From the NCBI GenBank assembly GCA_903893795.1, contig CAITNO010000123.1, positions 1-64,000 on the forward strand: a DNA stretch of 64,000 bases. Direction: 5' to 3'. This DNA comes from Candidatus Hydrogenedentota bacterium. Lineage in GTDB: Bacteria > Hydrogenedentota > Hydrogenedentia > Hydrogenedentales > CAITNO01. Numbering within the stretch: the stretch's first letter is position 1; every line of letters begins with the position of its first letter. A model generated the notes under the pieces. It was not told the DNA's origin, searched no databases, and was given only the letters and a program-made list of their open reading frames with translations. Positions 63,024 through 64,000 of the stretch are shown piece after piece. The position numbers were made by a program, and so were the translations under genes.

Positions 63024-63067
63024 AAAAAAAAGAAAGCGCCATCTAAACCGCATGCGGTGATGGCGCT
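63024..63067 (-). terminator. Intrinsic terminator of the redox operon
   Basis: On the minus strand AGCGCCATC (63067-63059), inner hairpin ACCGCATGCGGT, GATGGCGCT (63043-63035), then TTTCTTTTTTTT. The 9-base outer stem and T run make a strong terminator. It sits 19 bases after the stop of the gene at 63086. Confidence 0.9.
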
Positions 63068-63085
63068 GTCAGAATATCTGGTCCG

Positions 63086-63919
63086 TCAGAAATCGGCAGG
63101 CAGTGCGTTGAGCTGCTCCATAGTGAAGATGGGGCCTTCCTTGCACACGTAGACGGGGCCGCAATTGCAGCGGCCGCATTTTCCCACGCCGCACTTCATC
63201 CGGTTTTCCAGGCTGGTGTAGATGTCGGGGGCCAACACGCCCATTCTGTCGAGCACGGGCAAAGTGAACTTGATCATGATCGGCGGGCCGATGACCAGCG
63301 CGGCCGTGTTCCCGGCCGGCACGTTCGCCGCCGCCAGGACGTTTGGGATAAGGCCCACTTCGCCTTTCCATTCCGGCGTCTCGCCGCCCGGATCGACGCA
63401 CTGGATCACGCGGACACGGTCATACTCGGCCCACTTCTCCAGCTCATCGGTGAAAACCAGATCGCGCGGGGTGCGCGCGCCGTACACGATGGTGATGTCG
63501 CCGTACTTGGCGCGGTTCTCCAGCGCGTACCAGATGGCGCAGCGGATCGGCGGCATGGCAATGCCGCCGCCAATGAACACGAGGTTCTTGCCCTCCCACG
63601 CTTCCATGGGATAGCTGTTGCCATAGGGTCCGCGGAAACCGATGGTGTCGCCCTCGTCAACGCGCCACAGGGCATCGGTCACCTTGCCGGTCTTGCGGAA
63701 GCAGAACTCGATATGGTCTTTCCAGTTGGAACTGGAACAGATGTTAAAGGTCGACTCGCCCTCGCCGAACAGCGAGTACATGCCGAACTGTCCCACGCGG
63801 AAGGAGAACTTCGCCTGTTTCTCGGGGTCCTTGAACTTAATCTTCACGGACTTGACGTCGGCGGTGTGCTGCTTTACCTCGACCACTTCCATGAGGTCGG
63901 GCATGTAGATGTTGCTCAT
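63086..63919 (-). CDS. FAD/NAD(P)-binding [2Fe-2S] oxidoreductase subunit
   Basis: 277 residues. The N-terminal part is a ferredoxin-reductase FAD domain (FRVGQFGMYSLFGEGESTFN; GDTIGFRGPYGNSYP). The middle is the NAD(P) domain (KNLVFIGGGIAMPPIRCAIW; DITIVYGARTPRDLVF). The C-terminus has a Cys-rich [2Fe-2S] site, CGVGKCGRCNCGPVYVCKEG. The order matches AsrB, the gamma subunit of group 3 NiFe hydrogenases, and FlxB-type subunits, which pass electrons between NAD(P)H and an iron-sulfur partner. Its ATG overlaps the stop of the upstream gene (ATGA), so it is the last gene of an operon that continues beyond the window. The partner that would tell which complex it belongs to is not visible. Confidence 0.88.
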   Translation of the reverse strand: MSNIYMPDLMEVVEVKQHTADVKSVKIKFKDPEKQAKFSFRVGQFGMYSLFGEGESTFNICSSSNWKDHIEFCFRKTGKVTDALWRVDEGDTIGFRGPYGNSYPMEAWEGKNLVFIGGGIAMPPIRCAIWYALENRAKYGDITIVYGARTPRDLVFTDELEKWAEYDRVRVIQCVDPGGETPEWKGEVGLIPNVLAAANVPAGNTAALVIGPPIMIKFTLPVLDRMGVLAPDIYTSLENRMKCGVGKCGRCNCGPVYVCKEGPIFTMEQLNALPADF

Positions 63920-64000
63920 TTGCTCTCCCCCACCGTTTTCGGCATTTCAGCGCACAGTTCCACCAGGGTCCCCAGTATGCCAAGGCTCACGGGGCAGTTG
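63916..64000 (-). CDS. C-terminal fragment of upstream operon gene
   Basis: Only the last 27 codons are in the window: NCPVSLGILGTLVELCAEMP, then KTVGESK and a TGA that overlaps the next start (ATGA). The overlap and shared strand support a real gene. Given the partner downstream it is probably another subunit of the same redox complex, but too little is visible to name it. Confidence 0.55.
   Translation of the reverse strand, partial: NCPVSLGILGTLVELCAEMPKTVGESK

Overview
The window (about 60% GC, 47 protein genes or gene fragments, no rRNA or tRNA seen) looks like chromosome from a Gram-negative, free-living, glycan-degrading bacterium. It carries outer-envelope lipoprotein maturation (Lnt), a lipid II flippase (MurJ), many Sec/Tat/lipoprotein signal peptides, a Cys-type arylsulfatase with an anaerobic sulfatase-maturating enzyme, a sialidase, GH20-like and other glycoside-hydrolase-like proteins, ThuA and sugar-isomerase proteins, and an ECF sigma factor fused to an extracytoplasmic part. 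This mix, plus a very high load of intergenic palindromic repeats, fits the Planctomycetes/Verrucomicrobia/Lentisphaerae group or Candidatus Hydrogenedentota best. The phylum is an inference; no marker gene decides it.

Layout. 0.4-8.7 kb: SnoaL-like protein, membrane-tethered ECF sigma factor, secreted TIM-barrel protein, a 60-residue-repeat coiled-coil protein and a PP2C phosphatase. 9.1-17.7 kb: arylsulfatase translationally coupled to a large secreted protein, TylF-type methyltransferase, metallophosphoesterase with a C-terminal CBM9-like domain, SulP sulfate permease. 18-21.5 kb: two tandem membrane-anchored SGNH hydrolases and a SUI1/YciH protein. 21.5-33.4 kb (minus strand): membrane proteins, pirin, WrbA, ThuA, sugar isomerase, alpha/beta hydrolase, a GH20-like/metallo-beta-lactamase fusion and a sialidase. 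33.7-41.4 kb: SGNH esterase, SOUL and MsrB-MsrA lipoprotein, two methyltransferases, ilvBN with an attenuator and leader peptide, a NagB-like isomerase, a PlsC acyltransferase. 41.8-47.2 kb: substrate-binding protein plus 1000-residue hybrid histidine kinase, then the sulfatase-maturating radical SAM enzyme. 47.2-53.2 kb (minus): coiled-coil protein ending in a GspE-N domain, MurJ, Lnt. 53.3-64 kb: a decayed VapBC pair, a secreted propeller-like protein, a second PlsC, a YfbK-like VWA protein, two secreted proteins sharing a C-terminal double repeat, a tandem repeat array, and the end of a redox operon running off the right edge.

How the parts work together. Arylsulfatase, its radical SAM activator and the SulP permease form a sulfate-ester set. 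Sialidase, GH20-like protein, SGNH esterases and the NagB-like amino-sugar isomerase form an amino-sugar glycan set. The most informative non-coding element is upstream of ilvBN: a promoter, a 35-codon Val/Leu-rich leader peptide and a 12-bp GC-rich terminator make a textbook attenuator. At least six families of short dispersed repeats lie between genes, and one of them sits exactly where the VapC toxin reading frame is cut short.
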